Source: Miscanthus floridulus (taxonomy: Eukaryota; Streptophyta; Magnoliopsida; Poales; Poaceae). From it: DNA of 64,000 nucleotides. A model generated the notes under the pieces. It saw only the letters and a list, made by a program, of their open reading frames with translations, ran no database searches and was not told where the DNA came from. The stretch is taken from the NCBI RefSeq assembly GCF_019320115.1, contig NC_089593.1:16910870-16974869 (forward strand). Reading direction: 5' to 3'. Position numbers and translations under genes: made by a program. Shown here piece by piece: positions 48,549 through 59,925 of this stretch. Within the stretch, counting starts at the first letter, position 1. Each line of letters opens with the position of its first letter.

Positions 48549-51074
48549 TCTTCTTTTGTAGGTCAATTATAAAGCCGAAGGAAGGCATTGGGTGCTTGAT
48601 AGTGGGTGCACACAACACATGATCGGTGATCCAAGAATGTTCAATTCAATCAATGAAAACAAGATCAATGGGATTGATAGTATCACATTTGGTGACAATG
48701 GAAAAGGCAAGGTCAAAGGGCTTGGTAAGATTGCAATATCCAATGACTCGAGCATTTTCAATGTGCTACTAGTAGAGAGCTTGAACTTCAACCTATTGTC
48801 GGTAACTCAATTATGTAATCTTGGTTTCAAGTGCATATTTGGTGTGGATGATGTAGAGATCATAAGTGTAGATGGCTCTAACTTGATTTTCAAAGGATTT
48901 AGATATGAGAATCTATACTTGGTTGATTTCAATGCTAGAGAAGCTCAATTGACAACATGTTTGATCACTAAGTCTAGCATGGGTTGGTTATGGCATAGAA
49001 GGCTTGGTCATGTTGAAATAAAACAATTGAACAAGTTAATCAAGCATGACTTAGTTAGAGGCTTGAAAGATGTCACATTTGAGAAGGATAAGCTATGTAG
49101 TGCATGTCAAGCCGGAAAGCAAGTTGGTAACACACATCCTAAGAAGAGCATGATGAGCACATCTAAGGCATTTGAGTTGATGCACATGGACTTGTTTGGG
49201 CCAACCACATACACTAGCATTGGTGGAAACAAATATAGATTTGTGATTATGGATGATTTCACTAGATACACATGGGTGTTCTTTCTTGTTGACAAGAGTG
49301 ATGTGTTTGCAACATTCAAATCATTTGTCAAGGACATTCACAATGAGTTTGAAATAACCATCAAGAAAGTTAGAAGTGACAATGGTAGTGAATTCAAGAA
49401 CACTAGAATTGATGAGTTGTGTGATGAATTTGGAATTAGACATCAATTCTCGGCCAAGTATACTCCTCAATCAAATGGCTTAGTTGAAAGGAAGAATAGA
49501 ACTTTGATTGACATGGCAAGATCAATGTTGAGTGAGTACAATGCGAGTCATTCATTTTGGGCCAAAGCAATCAACATGGCTTGCTAGTATAGCAACCGAC
49601 TCTATTGTCACCCCATGATGGAGAAGACACCTTATGAGCTATTAAATGGAAGAAAGCCCAACATAGCATATTTTTGGGTTTTTGGTTGGAAATGCTACAT
49701 ATTGATGAAAGGCACTAGATTGAGCAAGTTTGAAAAGAAATGTGATGAAGACTTCTTGCTTGGTTACTCCACTACTAGCAAGGCTATAAAGTTTGGAATT
49801 TGGCTAGTGGTACTCTTGAGGAGATTCATGATGTGGAATTTGATAAAATAAATGGTTCCTAAGAGGAAGATGAGAATCTATATGATGTGAAAGGTACTCA
49901 ATTGGTCAAGGCAATGAGAAACATGGACATTGGTGAGTTAAGGCCTAGAGTGGTGATTGATGTTGAAGATGACAAGAATCAAGTGCTCTCTAACTCAAAT
50001 GTGCAAGCTAGTGATTCTCATGATCAAATCTAAGCAAGCACTAGTGATGGCAATGTGCAAGATCAACAAATGGCTAGTTCATCATCTCAACCAAGTGATC
50101 AATCAAATGCTAGCAATCAAGTGCAAGTGCTTCAACCAACCAATGTTGCAAGAGATCATTCATTGGACACTATCATTGGTGATATTTCAAGAGGTGTGCA
50201 AACTAGATCAAGATTGCCCTCATTTTGTGAGCATTTCTTTTTTGTGTCATCCATTGAACCTAAGAAGATAGATAAAGCTTTGAGGGATGTTGATTGGGTC
50301 AATGCTATGCATGAAGAGCTAAACAACTTCATAAGAAACCAAGTATGGGAGTTAGTTGAGAGGCCTAAGGATCATAATGTGATAGGAACCAAGTGGATCT
50401 TTTGGAACAAGCAAGATCAAGATGGGATAGTAATAAGAAACAAAGCAAGATTAGTGGCTCAAGGTTGCACTCAAGTTGAAGGTCTTAACTTTGGAGAAAC
50501 ATATGCCCCGGTTGCAAGATTGGAAGCAATTAGGATCTTGTTAGCCTGTGCTTGTGCCCACAATATCAAGTTGTACCAAATGGATGTGAAGAGTGCATTT
50601 CTCAATGGGTACATCAATGAGCTTGTGTATGTTGAGCAACCTCCCGGTTTTGAAGATGAGAAGAAACCCAACCACGTCTATAAGTTGAGAAAGGCTTTGT
50701 ATGGATTAAAACAAGCACCTAGAGCATGGTATGAGAGATTGAGGGATTTCCTACTCTCTAAGGGATTCAAGATGGAAAAGGTTGACACCACTCTCTTCAC
50801 CAAGAAGCTTGGAAATGACTTGTTTGTAATGCAAATCTATTTTGATGATATCATTTTTGGGTCAACAAATCAAGATTTTTGTGAAGAGTTTGGCAATATG
50901 ATGGCTAGTGAGTTTGAAATGTCCATGATTGGAGAGTTTAGTTACTTCCTTGGTCTTCAAATCAAGCAAATGAAGAATGACACATTTGTGAGTCAAGGCA
51001 AGTATGTAAAGGACATGCTCAAGAAGTTTGGAATGGATGATAGTAAAGCTATTAGTACACCAATGGGGACAAAT
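48549..51074 (+). pseudogene. Pol of the SIRE-type Copia, truncated
   Basis: Protease DSGCTQHMIGD at about 48598; integrase zinc finger (HRRLGHVEIKQL...CSACQAGK, about 48994-49120) and DDE core (MDLFGP, SDNGSEF, LVERKNR, about 49180-49500); a TAG at 49585; a frameshift near 49790; another stop near 50030; then RT (50230-51074) with VYVEQPPGF, LYGLKQAPRAWYERL and YFDDIIFGS. Phe replaces the more usual Val in the YxDD motif. RNase H is absent because of the deletion at 51074. Confidence 0.87.
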
Positions 51075-51928
51075 GGCGGTTGTTGGAACGGTTGTTGCCG
51101 TCGTTGTTGGATCAGGGCGCTGTGGAGGAAGAAGACCCATCCTTGTGGTCGGTGGACGCCGAGTTGGAGGAGCCACTGGGGTTGTCGCCGTGAGTCACGG
51201 CAAGGGCTTGGCCAGCTTTGGCGTTGGCGTCGTGCTGAGCGCTGAGCTCCTCGAGGATGAGGAAGGAGCGAGTGCTCTGGAAGGAGTACGACGGATACTT
51301 GGACGTGATCACCGGCTTGACATAGTGGCGCCGAGGATTGAGGCCGCGGAGGAGTTTGAGCACCTGACTCAGCTCGGAGACGGGATGGTCGATGTCACGC
51401 AGCTGATCCACGATCTGCTTTAGCTTGGTGTAGTAGTCGTTCATGGACATGTCGCCTTGCTGCAGGGTGCGCAGCTCGGTCTCGAGATACATGACGCGCT
51501 GCAGCTCGTTGTCCTAGAACAACCCTTCGACGACGTGCCACAGGGAGAAAGCATTGTGGTGATTGCGGAGAACGATGTCGAAAACACCCTTGGAGACGGT
51601 GGCGAGGATCCAGTTGACAACACAGGAATCAACCCTGTGCCACTCGCCATCGTAGTCCTAGGACGGGGTGGGGGAACGAACATGGCCCTCGAGACCAAAT
51701 TTGCTGAGGGTGGAATCGAAGAAGTGGCGCCACTGGCCGTAGTTGCCTTCGTCCATGTCGAGGATGACAGGGACGTGGTGGTGGATGGAGATGCCCTGGA
51801 TCGCAGAGGTGGCGGCGAGGGCGACGGAGAGGTCGTCATCCGAAGAGGAGTCGGAGTGGTGGGAGGAGGGCGCTATTGGAGCAGCGGAAGGAGAAGTGGT
51901 GAAGGGATGCTCTGAGAGAACCGTGGAC
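51075..51928 (-). pseudogene. Gag of the outer Copia
   Basis: One minus-strand frame from the primer site to the deletion junction: Ser/Ala-rich start, VILDMDEGNYGQWRHFFDST (capsid start), TAG near 51658, LF-stop-DNELQRVMYLETEL with a TAG near 51516 where Gln is expected, then YLETELRTLQQGDMSMNDYY, QIVDQLRDIDHPVSE, and a Ser/Asn-rich tail up to about 51075. The family is the UBN2/Copia Gag type. The zinc knuckle lay in the deleted part. Confidence 0.82.
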
Positions 51929-51940
51929 GCTTTGATACCA

Positions 51941-52169
51941 TGTAGAGTTGTATTGATCAACTGGACAACATTCTATTGATCATGGCATGTACATATATAG
52001 ATTACAATCGTGGCCTTTGGCCAAGCCTGTACAGGCGAGGGCGTTACACGCAAGCGGGCGAGTGCACAGAGCGGGAGCGTGGGTGCCGTGGAGACCGGGT
52101 GATTCAGTTGGGGTCGCGGCGAGTGCGCGCTGGGCGGCTTTAGCCGTTGCAGAGCTGTTTCCGCTGACA
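51941..52169 (-). repeat. 5' LTR of the outer Copia
   Basis: 229 bp, TGTCAGCGG...CTCTACA on the minus strand, followed at once by the primer site TGGTATCAAAGC (51929-51940). Confidence 0.88.
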
Positions 52170-52173
52170 ATCA

Positions 52174-52956
52174 TGTGCATGCTTTTTGCCAGCCGTCCAC
52201 GTGACCCGACTCGATGACTCCTGCCCCCAGCGCCGCCGCGGCCGCCCGCCCAACACCACCGCTGGTCCTCCTCCTTTTCCCTCCAGCATCTCACCGAGGA
52301 ATGAAGGAAGTGGAGATCCATTATTTTTAATAAATTTTCCTTGGTAGATCGAGTCATTGGTGTTAGTGTTTCTTCATGCCAAATTTTTTGGTATTGGAGT
52401 TTTATGTCCTTCTCCTCCTCTCCGGCGACGGTGAAGGGGAATGGTGGAATCGTCTTCTTCATGGCGGCTCCGTTGAAGATGTGGACGACAACTTTGGCAT
52501 CAGCATCTTCATCGACATGACTACATGGAGACTTTTGTTTCCGGACGGCGGCATCAAGGCGGAGATGATGTCACCGCCATGGAATAATTTTCTCCGGTCT
52601 CTTCTCTGTTTTGTTGTGGTTAGATCTGGCCACGATGAAGGACTAGGGAGAATAATTTTCAGATGAGTCTTCCTCATTCTTCGGTGGCAGAAAGAAGAAA
52701 GATACCAGAAAAAAGAAGTTCCTCAATTCCACCTACAGAAATGTTGGTCGTCGTTCGTTGGACATTTGTTCTCAAGCCATTTGCCGAGCATTGGTCTGTG
52801 CGGTCATCCACACTGCAAAGTATCTAACATGTTAGGTTTTGAGTTATGGTATTCATAGTGTGGGTACTATTTTATAATCCAGAGTGCTCGTAACGTGTTG
52901 ATGTATGCAGCTATTATATAATATAATTTTTCTTTCGTTGAAAAAAAAAGAAAAAA
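52174..52956 (+). mobile_element. 5'-truncated LINE 3' end with A-rich tail
   Basis: About 780 bp of apparently 3' untranslated sequence ending TTTTTCTTTCGTTG plus an A-rich tail (52941-52956), flanked by 12-bp repeats GATTACAAATCA (24542-24553, displaced by the Copia, and 52957-52968). Tail plus long TSD indicate retroposition by a LINE. No RT remains; a processed transcript of unknown origin is the alternative. Confidence 0.65.
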
Positions 52957-52968
52957 GATTACAAATCA

Positions 52969-53809
52969 CGTACTACTGCCTCCGTGTACAGTAATACCGG
53001 CCGGATCTCACACGTTTGGTAGGACCAGAAGCTGCTGCCAGTGCAGTGCCTACTCACGCTATAATTTCCGTGCACGTTCTTTTCAGTGACAGGCTGGCAG
53101 TGCTCTCTCAGTTCCCAAGTATATACTCCTCCAGGTTTTATTAGTTAAATTTCAGTAACATTGATCGTTTTTTTTTTGTGAAAAGTACATTAAAATCTAC
53201 AGAACCAACAAATAGAGAGGTTCGTTCGTCTTATGTAAAAGCAAAAAAAAAAAAAAAAAAACTGGTGGAGTAGAAGTTAAACATGGTTGATGATGAGGTG
53301 TTTGGTTTAACTTGAGGAACTGCCGGTGTACTAGGGACCCAAGTGTGATCTTCATGAATTTTAGTGGGATGGATTATCATATTCCATTCCAAAACTAAAT
53401 AAAAATTTGACATCTGAGACGACTTAAAATAAACGGTAATGCTATAAACAGAACATCCGATGAACGCGTGACGTGACGTGCACCATAACTTTGGCTTTTT
53501 TATTCCCTGCTTATTTCCGTGTCTCTTATTCTCATCCGGACGTCGCGCCTCACTCCACTCGCTGCTGCGGCGTTCTCCCACCGAGCCCTGACCCTGCGCC
53601 ACTCGCTCCTCGCACCTCTTCCCTGCCCGTCGCACGCCCCACCCACACCTTGCTCCTCGCTTCGGCCATGCCGCCCGCTCCCTCTCGTAGCGCGCACTGC
53701 CCGCCAGGCTAAGCCAAGGCCGGTGTTGGATGGTGGTGGTGCTCGCGCGTCGCCGGATCCCACCCCGATGACCGGAATCGTCCGGCCCTAGCCTTCCCCT
53801 CCCCTATGT
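52969..53809. other. Intergenic, GC-rich patch
   Basis: The stretch 53530-53790 is GC-rich with open frames on both strands but no family signature; it may belong with the repeat-bearing element that follows. A(n) run at 53245-53262. Confidence 0.4.
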
Positions 53810-54180
53810 TGCAAATGTGTGTTTCAAGTGTTTCAAATGTTTTATAGGTATATTGTAATTGTTATATATGGATGTTGCAAAAGTAGATCGGGATGTTGCA
53901 CATGTTACATATTTTTGCAAGTGTTTTCAGCCTTATGTTGCAAGCATTTTGAAAAAAATATTTTCAGACCTATGTTGCAACAAGTGTTTAATTTGGTTGT
54001 TGCATATGTTTCACACACATGTTGTAAGTGTTTTATCTGGATGTTGCATATGTTTCACACACATGTTGCATGTATTTTATCTGAATGTTGCATATGTTTC
54101 ACACATAAGTTGCAACAATATGTTTCAACTATGTCTGACGTACGTTGTATCCAAGTGTTTCATGTTGCAAATGTTTTATG
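53810..54180 (+). repeat. ATGTTGCA-type degenerate tandem repeats
   Basis: Words ATGTTGCA(A/T)(A/G)TGTTT recur throughout. A tighter array at about 53999-54120 has three 43-44 bp units beginning GTTGCATATGTTTCACACA. This composition is common in a dispersed grass repeat whose class I cannot fix from sequence alone. The open frames across it are low-complexity. Confidence 0.6.
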
Positions 54181-55130
54181 GGGTCACAGTGAGTGATGGG
54201 CACACGGCCAAGTGCTGGGGGATGGGGCGAAGCAGAGCTGGGGACCGGCGGACGGGGTGCAACGACAGGCAGGGTGTGCGTGCAAGGCTGGGGCGAGGCG
54301 GACAAGGGCAGGCAGCGCGGCCGTCCATCCGAACGCGAGGAGCGGCGGGCACGGGTCGCCAACGGTCCCCACGGGCATGGCCCCCGGGTGGGCACGTGAA
54401 AAGTAGGCACGGGCAGGGGGAGGGGGCGTGGAGTGCATGCGTGCGCCGAGGAAACGAATTGATCCGGTACGGTACGGTCCACGGTACCGTCCAACGGATC
54501 AATATCTGGTCAGACGTTGGGGCTCGAGCAGTTGCGTAAAATAAAAAGATCAGCACACAATAAACTAATTATGAAAGGATTAACGTATGTATATAGAAGC
54601 GTGTATGGCCGCTCAAGTTCGTTTTGCTCATCACAAAAGCATAAGAAAACCACGGAAACTTGATCGCAACAGAAATGAAACATACTCTGCTTATTTATTC
54701 TCTGAGTTAGTTAATGATGACAAGCGGCACACACCTGAAAAACTTGGAATTAATAATCCAGTATTATTTCAGGCCATGCGCCGTACCCGATCGGAGTCGT
54801 CGACGCTAGCTCGAATCTCGATCATTCCTGTCACATTTCTCTTGGAGGCGTCGGATATTTCGTGCGTGGTTGGCAACATGCGTTTCCTCTCAGAACACGT
54901 AACAAATTAGTGCTCTCTGCTCTAATTTGCTCCAGCCTCCAGGTCAATATGCAAAAAGGCCAGGGTGTCTTAGTCACGTACTACTGAGTACGGTGTACGT
55001 AATGAGCTACGTCATTGGTGACTGAGTTCGTGCGTACCTCTCAAGAATGATCTATAATGAAGCATCAACAGGCATAGTCAAAGAGAAATACTACTGTAAT
55101 GCCTTGCGTAGCCTACACTCTGCACCTGAC
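54181..55130. other. GC-rich then AT-rich intergenic DNA
   Basis: 54181-54440 is GC-rich with frames on both strands and no recognisable domain. A 107-codon frame at 54587-54910 has no family resemblance and is not called a gene. Confidence 0.4.
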
Positions 55131-55251
55131 TCTGTTCGGATGTATTAAATTGGCTTCTTCTGATTTGTATGGTTGGTTTGTTATGAGAGAAAAATACGAT
55201 TTCACGACTAATTTATACGAATTAAAGATGACTGAATAGCAGTAAACAAGC
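55131..55251. mobile_element. Degenerate foldback MITE (GCCTGTTCG type)
   Basis: TCTGTTCGGATG at the left, GTTATGAGAGAAAAATACG in the middle and AGTAAACAAGC at the right, the same layout as 1505-1621 and 2429-2564. Confidence 0.45.
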
Positions 55252-55378
55252 TTAGTACAGTTCGAGAGAATCCCTACTCCTAGAAGGCTGGTAAGTACAG
55301 TAGAAGCTAATCAAATTAAACGTGCCTTCTCCTAGTGATTCTCTGGAAACAAATTAAACTAGCTGGCGAACAAATAAT

Positions 55379-55604
55379 GGGTCTGTTTCTTATAAGCTGC
55401 TTATGGTCAAAATAAGCTAAAATCAACAGCTAAACATTACGTTTTTCAGCAGCTTATTCTGGCCACGCTTATTCCCACAGCTATCATTTGTATAAAAAAC
55501 AGAAGCTGGATCAGACCAGCTTATTTTGACCGCCGCTTTTACTCTATTTATACAACTTATCTGGAAAGCGCTTTCCAGATAACTGTACCAAACATGACCA
55601 ACAA
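55379..55604. mobile_element. Possible hAT-like MITE
   Basis: GGGTCTGTTTCTTATAAGC at the left and, inverted, TTGGTCATGTTTGGTACAG at the right; interior rich in AAGC/GCTT AGCTTATTTTGACC words that pair across the centre. Confidence 0.4.
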
Positions 55605-58196
55605 CTACTCTCTTTAAGCGTCCAAGAATCCCTAGCCAGAGGGGTGGTGCCACTCTACGACACTGTTCATTGTCATTTTTTATTTTTACTTTTTTATATT
55701 TTTATATATTTTTTTTTCACGAGAATTTTTTTTTTCTTTTTTTCTTCATTTCACGGAAATTCTTCACCTAAAAAAAAAACTGTGCTAGTCTGTATAAACT
55801 AGCCAGGGACAGACGAATACTTCTAGAAGAACTAATAATATTTTGATGTGGGTGGACTTGAAAAACGACAGAACAACATCTTGCTTCCTCAAGACCTCTA
55901 ACCCGGTGTTGTGCAGCTGGAACTAAATGCTAATACTACACCATCTCGCAAAGGTCACACCGTCTTAAATTTAACTAGATTTATAATAAAAAATACTAAT
56001 GTCTATGATACCAAATAAATAACATTAATTTTATTATTAAATATATTTTTATATTAAACATTTGTCGTTGCACTCTTACCGCTACACTGTAGCGGCTGGT
56101 TATAATCTCTCTCACGCGATATTGAGCATAATCTCTCTCACACGGTATTGAGCATACATGAACGACATCCCCCTACACTTAAGTTGAAGCGAACACTCTT
56201 TAAATATAAGATATTTTTTATTTTAGACAAAACTAAAACATCACTCTTTGTAGGATAGACTTATTACTTACTTCATTCGTCCCAAAATAAATAGATAATT
56301 ATATGGATGATTAGCTGCCATGTGCCGAAAAATCCATGTTTTTTTAAAAAAAATAGTTGCTGAAATTGTGTCAAATTTTGCAGTTCAGTGTGAAATAAAA
56401 ACAATTTGCTTTGTCTAAAAGTATACTCTCTACTAACAGAAGTATTTGTTGTAAGCTCATCAACGGTTATCTCGTTTTACTCGTCCAAACATTCAAATCT
56501 AATTCCGTGCAATCCTCGCAAAAAATGATTAGTATGTGCAAAAGTATTTTCTAGTTAAAGTAAAACAACATGACTTCTAGGAACATTGTTTGTCCAAAAA
56601 AAAACCCTGAAGAGACTATCAAAGTGCTGATGATACCATTGCTAGTTTATACTTTGTTTATTTAAGGGCACAATAGCTATTTTGGTCCTTCAACTATTAC
56701 TTGAGGCTCAATTTCATCCCTAAACTTTTAAAATGGTTGTTTAGGTACTTAAACTTTAGTTTTAGGCTCAATTTCATCCTACAACTATGAAGATGATCGT
56801 TTCAGTCCTCAAATTTTGTATTTCGGGCTCAATTTCATCTATAAACTATCAAAGTGCATTTGACTTTTATTTTCAACTCAATTTTGTCTATTCAAAAAGA
56901 AAACTTTATATTTTAGGCATGATTTCTCATACATAAATTATCAAAATTATAGATCTGCTATTGTTTCAATATATCTATGTATTCTTAAAGAATAAATAGT
57001 GTTCGTTGCAACTGTAATTGCTCCCACAAATATCTTCTTTTAATTTGCTCTGTGTAAGGTCTAGTTCCTACAACACAATGTTCTGGTGGTGAAGTAAAGC
57101 CTGCAATCTGTGGGTAACACATCTCGTTGCTAGCGGTGAGTGGCTTTTTCAGTCTTTAAAATCTTGTATGTTGAGAGTATTTACTGGTGAACTCCTATGG
57201 GTGGAGCTAGAGCAAATCCGAGAGGGTTCGTCTTGCCTTGCGGGTGCAAACATCTATGATATGATATGAGGGTGACTTTTTCTACTATCTTTTCAATTTT
57301 GCGCACCCACAATACTCAATCCATGGTGGCGACGATCAGTTTGCCCTTTAATGAACACTTATTTTTCAGATGTGGTTTTGGCCAAATTGTCATTCTTTAA
57401 TACTGACTATTATTTTCCATGATAAACATATGATATCATGCATTTTTCTAGTATCTTTATTCATCAAATAAATAATAATTTAGAGACTTGTTTATGGAGA
57501 AATTTTGACTTTTCTTATTGTATGTACCATTTAAAAGTGCATTCCCACGCCTTGCCTGATTAAACGAGATAGCATACGCGGCCTATAAAAAATAATAAGA
57601 AATAAACAGACAAGCAAAGCTCTGCCGTCCAGACTCGAGTGCGTCTGATGTCCTTGATAGCCGCAGTAGATTTACATGGACCGGGTCCGTACACCCAGAA
57701 ACTCCCCCAACTCCCGCAATTGGATTCACTATTTCGAAAGTTTCGATGATTTTTTTTCTGTGGTAAAAGGCTTCCATTTTGTGGCTGTTGATTTCTTGGA
57801 AAAGAAAAAAAAAGGCAACCGATTATTCAAGTTGAATGTCACACCCACCTCATAAAAAAAACGCAGAACAATTCTATGAAGCTTACACCTGGTTCGGCGC
57901 AAATAATATAGGAAGAACTAGATAGAAGAATTAGAAAAAGGAGGTAGAAATTTTATGGAAAACTTTACTATCTTATTCCTGTTGCTGATCATGTCAAGAT
58001 TCCAAAAAGAGTTTTTTTACTGCAAATGACCTATTGGTAAACTTCAGTTTCTACTAGCAAACTAACCACCTTTTTACATGCAAAATTGATGTACACATCG
58101 AACCTTATAATTTTTATTTAAATTGAAAGGATTAAAATCAAAATCGTGGCTAAAAGAACTGAATATGAAATTTAGGTTAAGCAAGGATTCAATTCC
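55605..58196. other. AT-rich intergenic upstream of GUN4
   Basis: Contains a Stowaway remnant (about 55955-56070, TCTATGATACCAAATAAATA) and the repeat at 56677-56900. No gene seen on either strand. Confidence 0.45.
56677..56900 (+). repeat. Four degenerate units of about 55 bp
   Basis: Each unit holds GGCTCAATTTCATC(C/T) followed by an (A)AACTTTTAAAATGG- or AACTATGAAGATGA-like segment and a TTT(A/C)GGT(A/C)CTTAAA-like segment. Units begin near 56703, 56766, 56828 and 56876. Confidence 0.55.
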
Positions 58197-58379
58197 ATGT
58201 TTTCTTCTCCAGGAGAGGGGCGATTTGCAAAAATGAGACTCGAAACATCGGTCGTTTGCAGATTTGACACTGGACCCACATTCATAGACACAGTCCACCT
58301 CACCCACCCTTGGCATATTATCTCTGTTGGGTATTGGGTTGTTTGTCATAGCCAGTATCCTCATCTCACCCAGAACCCA

Positions 58380-58384
58380 CCAAT
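58380..58384 (+). promoter_or_regulatory. CCAAT motif upstream of GUN4
   Basis: CCAATCA context 265 bp before the ATG. A pyrimidine-rich stretch (58593-58622) nearer the gene may mark the core promoter or 5' UTR. No convincing TATA box is seen. Confidence 0.3.
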
Positions 58385-58648
58385 CACAGCCCACCTTTGT
58401 ATTCTCTCCCAGATGTACCCCTACAAAACTACCACCAAAATTTCTCACAACCCTTGCCTTGAGGCCTTGACACAAGACACGCACAAAGGTGGGCTGTCAC
58501 AAGAACACACACAAGGCAACACGGTCTCAATTCTCCACACCACACGTCCACCAGCTCAGCTCTCACTAAACCCCATCCACTCCTTTATCATCGTCCCCCT
58601 CCCTCCCTCCCTCTCCATTCTCAGCTCAGCTGCGACCTCCCGCCATCC

Positions 58649-59455
58649 ATGGCAAATGCTTCTCTGCAATCCTTTCTTCTCCCCCAACACCATTCTTTCG
58701 CCAGCACCGGCGGCAGCCATGACGGTTCCCCGTCTGCCCTGCTCAAGCCCTCCACCAACACCTTCAGGCTCCACCCCAACACCTCCCGCTCGGTGACCAC
58801 AACCTCGACCACCAACTCGTCAGCTCCGACTCCAGTGGCCCCAGCAGCATCAGCAGCAGCGGAAGAAGACTCGTCACCAGCCCCCTCCCTGGACCTCCTC
58901 GGCCGCCAGCTCACGGCGGGGGACTACCGCCAGGCCGACGAGACCACCCGGGCGCTCATCATCGACCTCGCCGGCGAGTCCGCGAGGCGCCGAGGGTACG
59001 TCTTCTTCTCCGAGGTCCAGTTCATCTCCGCCGAGGACCTTCGCGCCATTGACGAGCTCTGGAAAGAGCACAGCAATGGCAAGTTCGGGTACAGCGTGCA
59101 GCGGCGGCTCTGGGAGAAATCGCAGCGCGACTTCACCCGCTTCTTCATCAGGGTCGGCTGGATGAAGAAGCTGGACACAGAGGTAGAGCAGTACAACTAC
59201 AGGGCCTTCCCTGACGAGTTCATGTGGGAGATGAAGGATGACACACCTGAGGGGCACCTGCCGCTCACCAATGCCCTCAGGGGCACACAGCTCCTGGGGA
59301 ACATCCTCACCCACCCGGCCTTCCAGGAGGAGAACCAGGAAGACGAAGCTGCAGCTGGAGCAGAGAGTGCCACCACTGGTCAAACCAAAGATGACAACAA
59401 AGGGAGGGAGAGACCAAAGTTCATGAGAGATTTCAAGCCTGATTATTCCTTTTGA
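58649..59455 (+). CDS. GUN4: Tetrapyrrole-binding protein GUN4, chloroplast
   Basis: Single-exon gene of 268 residues. It binds protoporphyrin IX and Mg-protoporphyrin IX and stimulates Mg-chelatase through its ChlH subunit, the first committed step of chlorophyll synthesis, and takes part in plastid-to-nucleus signalling. Residues 1 to about 70 are Ser/Thr/Ala/Pro-rich with few acidic residues, as expected of a chloroplast transit peptide. The GUN4 core is about 81-225: DLLGRQLTAGDYRQADETTR, GYVFFSEVQFISAEDLRAID, FGYSVQRRLWEKSQRDFTRF, GWMKKLDTEVEQYNYRAFPD and EGHLPLTNALRGTQLLGNIL. An acidic linker follows and the tail ends FKPDYSF; its penultimate Ser matches the position known to be phosphorylated in Arabidopsis GUN4 (from memory). 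ATG 58649 is the first in frame and has a good context (ATCCATGGC). No defects seen; length is usual for the family. Confidence 0.96.
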   Translation: MANASLQSFLLPQHHSFASTGGSHDGSPSALLKPSTNTFRLHPNTSRSVTTTSTTNSSAPTPVAPAASAAAEEDSSPAPSLDLLGRQLTAGDYRQADETTRALIIDLAGESARRRGYVFFSEVQFISAEDLRAIDELWKEHSNGKFGYSVQRRLWEKSQRDFTRFFIRVGWMKKLDTEVEQYNYRAFPDEFMWEMKDDTPEGHLPLTNALRGTQLLGNILTHPAFQEENQEDEAAAGAESATTGQTKDDNKGRERPKFMRDFKPDYSF

Positions 59456-59800
59456 TTGAGGCTGGCAAAAAAGGGCATGGGAGTTTGTGATGCAGAGATG
59501 CTGGCATGGTGTAATTGATTTAAAAGATCATGTATCTATAGTTCTGTTTGGGTTACCTTGTCTTATAAAACATGCATGAAAGATTGTGCAATATATATTA
59601 CGGATATAATTGGTTCAGGTGTTTGGTCTGCACATGATGCTTGAGACAAGGAGAAATAGGCTGCTCAGGATAGCCACAAATATTAATTATGAGGAACCAT
59701 GGATGCAATGCATCTCTATCACACTCTGATGGTATCTATATAGACCAACGCACTGCAGAATCGTCTGCATGCATTTTCATTCAGCATGCAACATCCTACT
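59456..59800 (+). other. GUN4 3' UTR and flank
   Basis: AT-rich downstream sequence without open frames; transcript end not determinable. Confidence 0.4.
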
Positions 59801-59816
59801 AAATACCATGCAAAGA

Positions 59817-59925
59817 TTTGCAGGTACTTTCTGCATCCATGATGCTTCTCAAAAATAGGAGCAGATCTTTGCAGGTACTCCATTTCATTTTGCATACATG
59901 ATCCTTCCCAAAAATAGGAGCAGAG
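59817..59925 (+). repeat. Tandem duplication of about 55 bp
   Basis: Two units each start TTTGCAGGTACT and end AAAAATAGGAGCAGA, with a few differences and a short insertion in the second. Confidence 0.65.

Larger units (their letters stand above)
44417..51074 (+). mobile_element. SIRE/Maximus-type Copia, 3' truncated
   Basis: 5' LTR 44417-46384 (TGAAAG...CTTTCA), primer site TGGTATCGGAGC (46387-46398), long Gag with a zinc knuckle and coiled-coil-like extension, then protease, integrase and RT. The sequence stops inside RT at about 51074 and passes directly into gag of the outer Copia on the other strand; RNase H and 3' LTR are missing. The deletion also took the outer Copia's protease and integrase, so it happened after insertion. 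Confidence 0.88.
24555..52169 (-). mobile_element. Outer Copia retrotransposon, interrupted and internally deleted
   Basis: LTRs at 24555-24854 (3') and 51941-52169 (5'), both TGTCAGCGGAAACAG...CAACTCTACA on the minus strand, with a 5-bp duplication ATCAT at 24550-24554 and 52170-52174. A primer site TGGTATCAAAGC lies just inside the 5' LTR (51929-51940) and a G-run polypurine tract before the 3' LTR. Gag (51075-51920) and reverse transcriptase/RNase H (42746-44416) survive; protease and integrase are gone. Only about 3.07 kb of its own DNA remains. LTRs differ by about 7% by eye. Confidence 0.9.

Noticed and set aside
53859..54539. 226-codon ORF
   Set aside because: Translation of a degenerate tandem repeat joined to a GC-rich repeat; no protein-like organisation.
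54587..54910. 107-codon ORF as a small gene
   Set aside because: No recognisable domain, intron signals or conservation visible.
58874..59383. 169-codon minus-strand ORF over GUN4
   Set aside because: Shadow of the GUN4 coding sequence.
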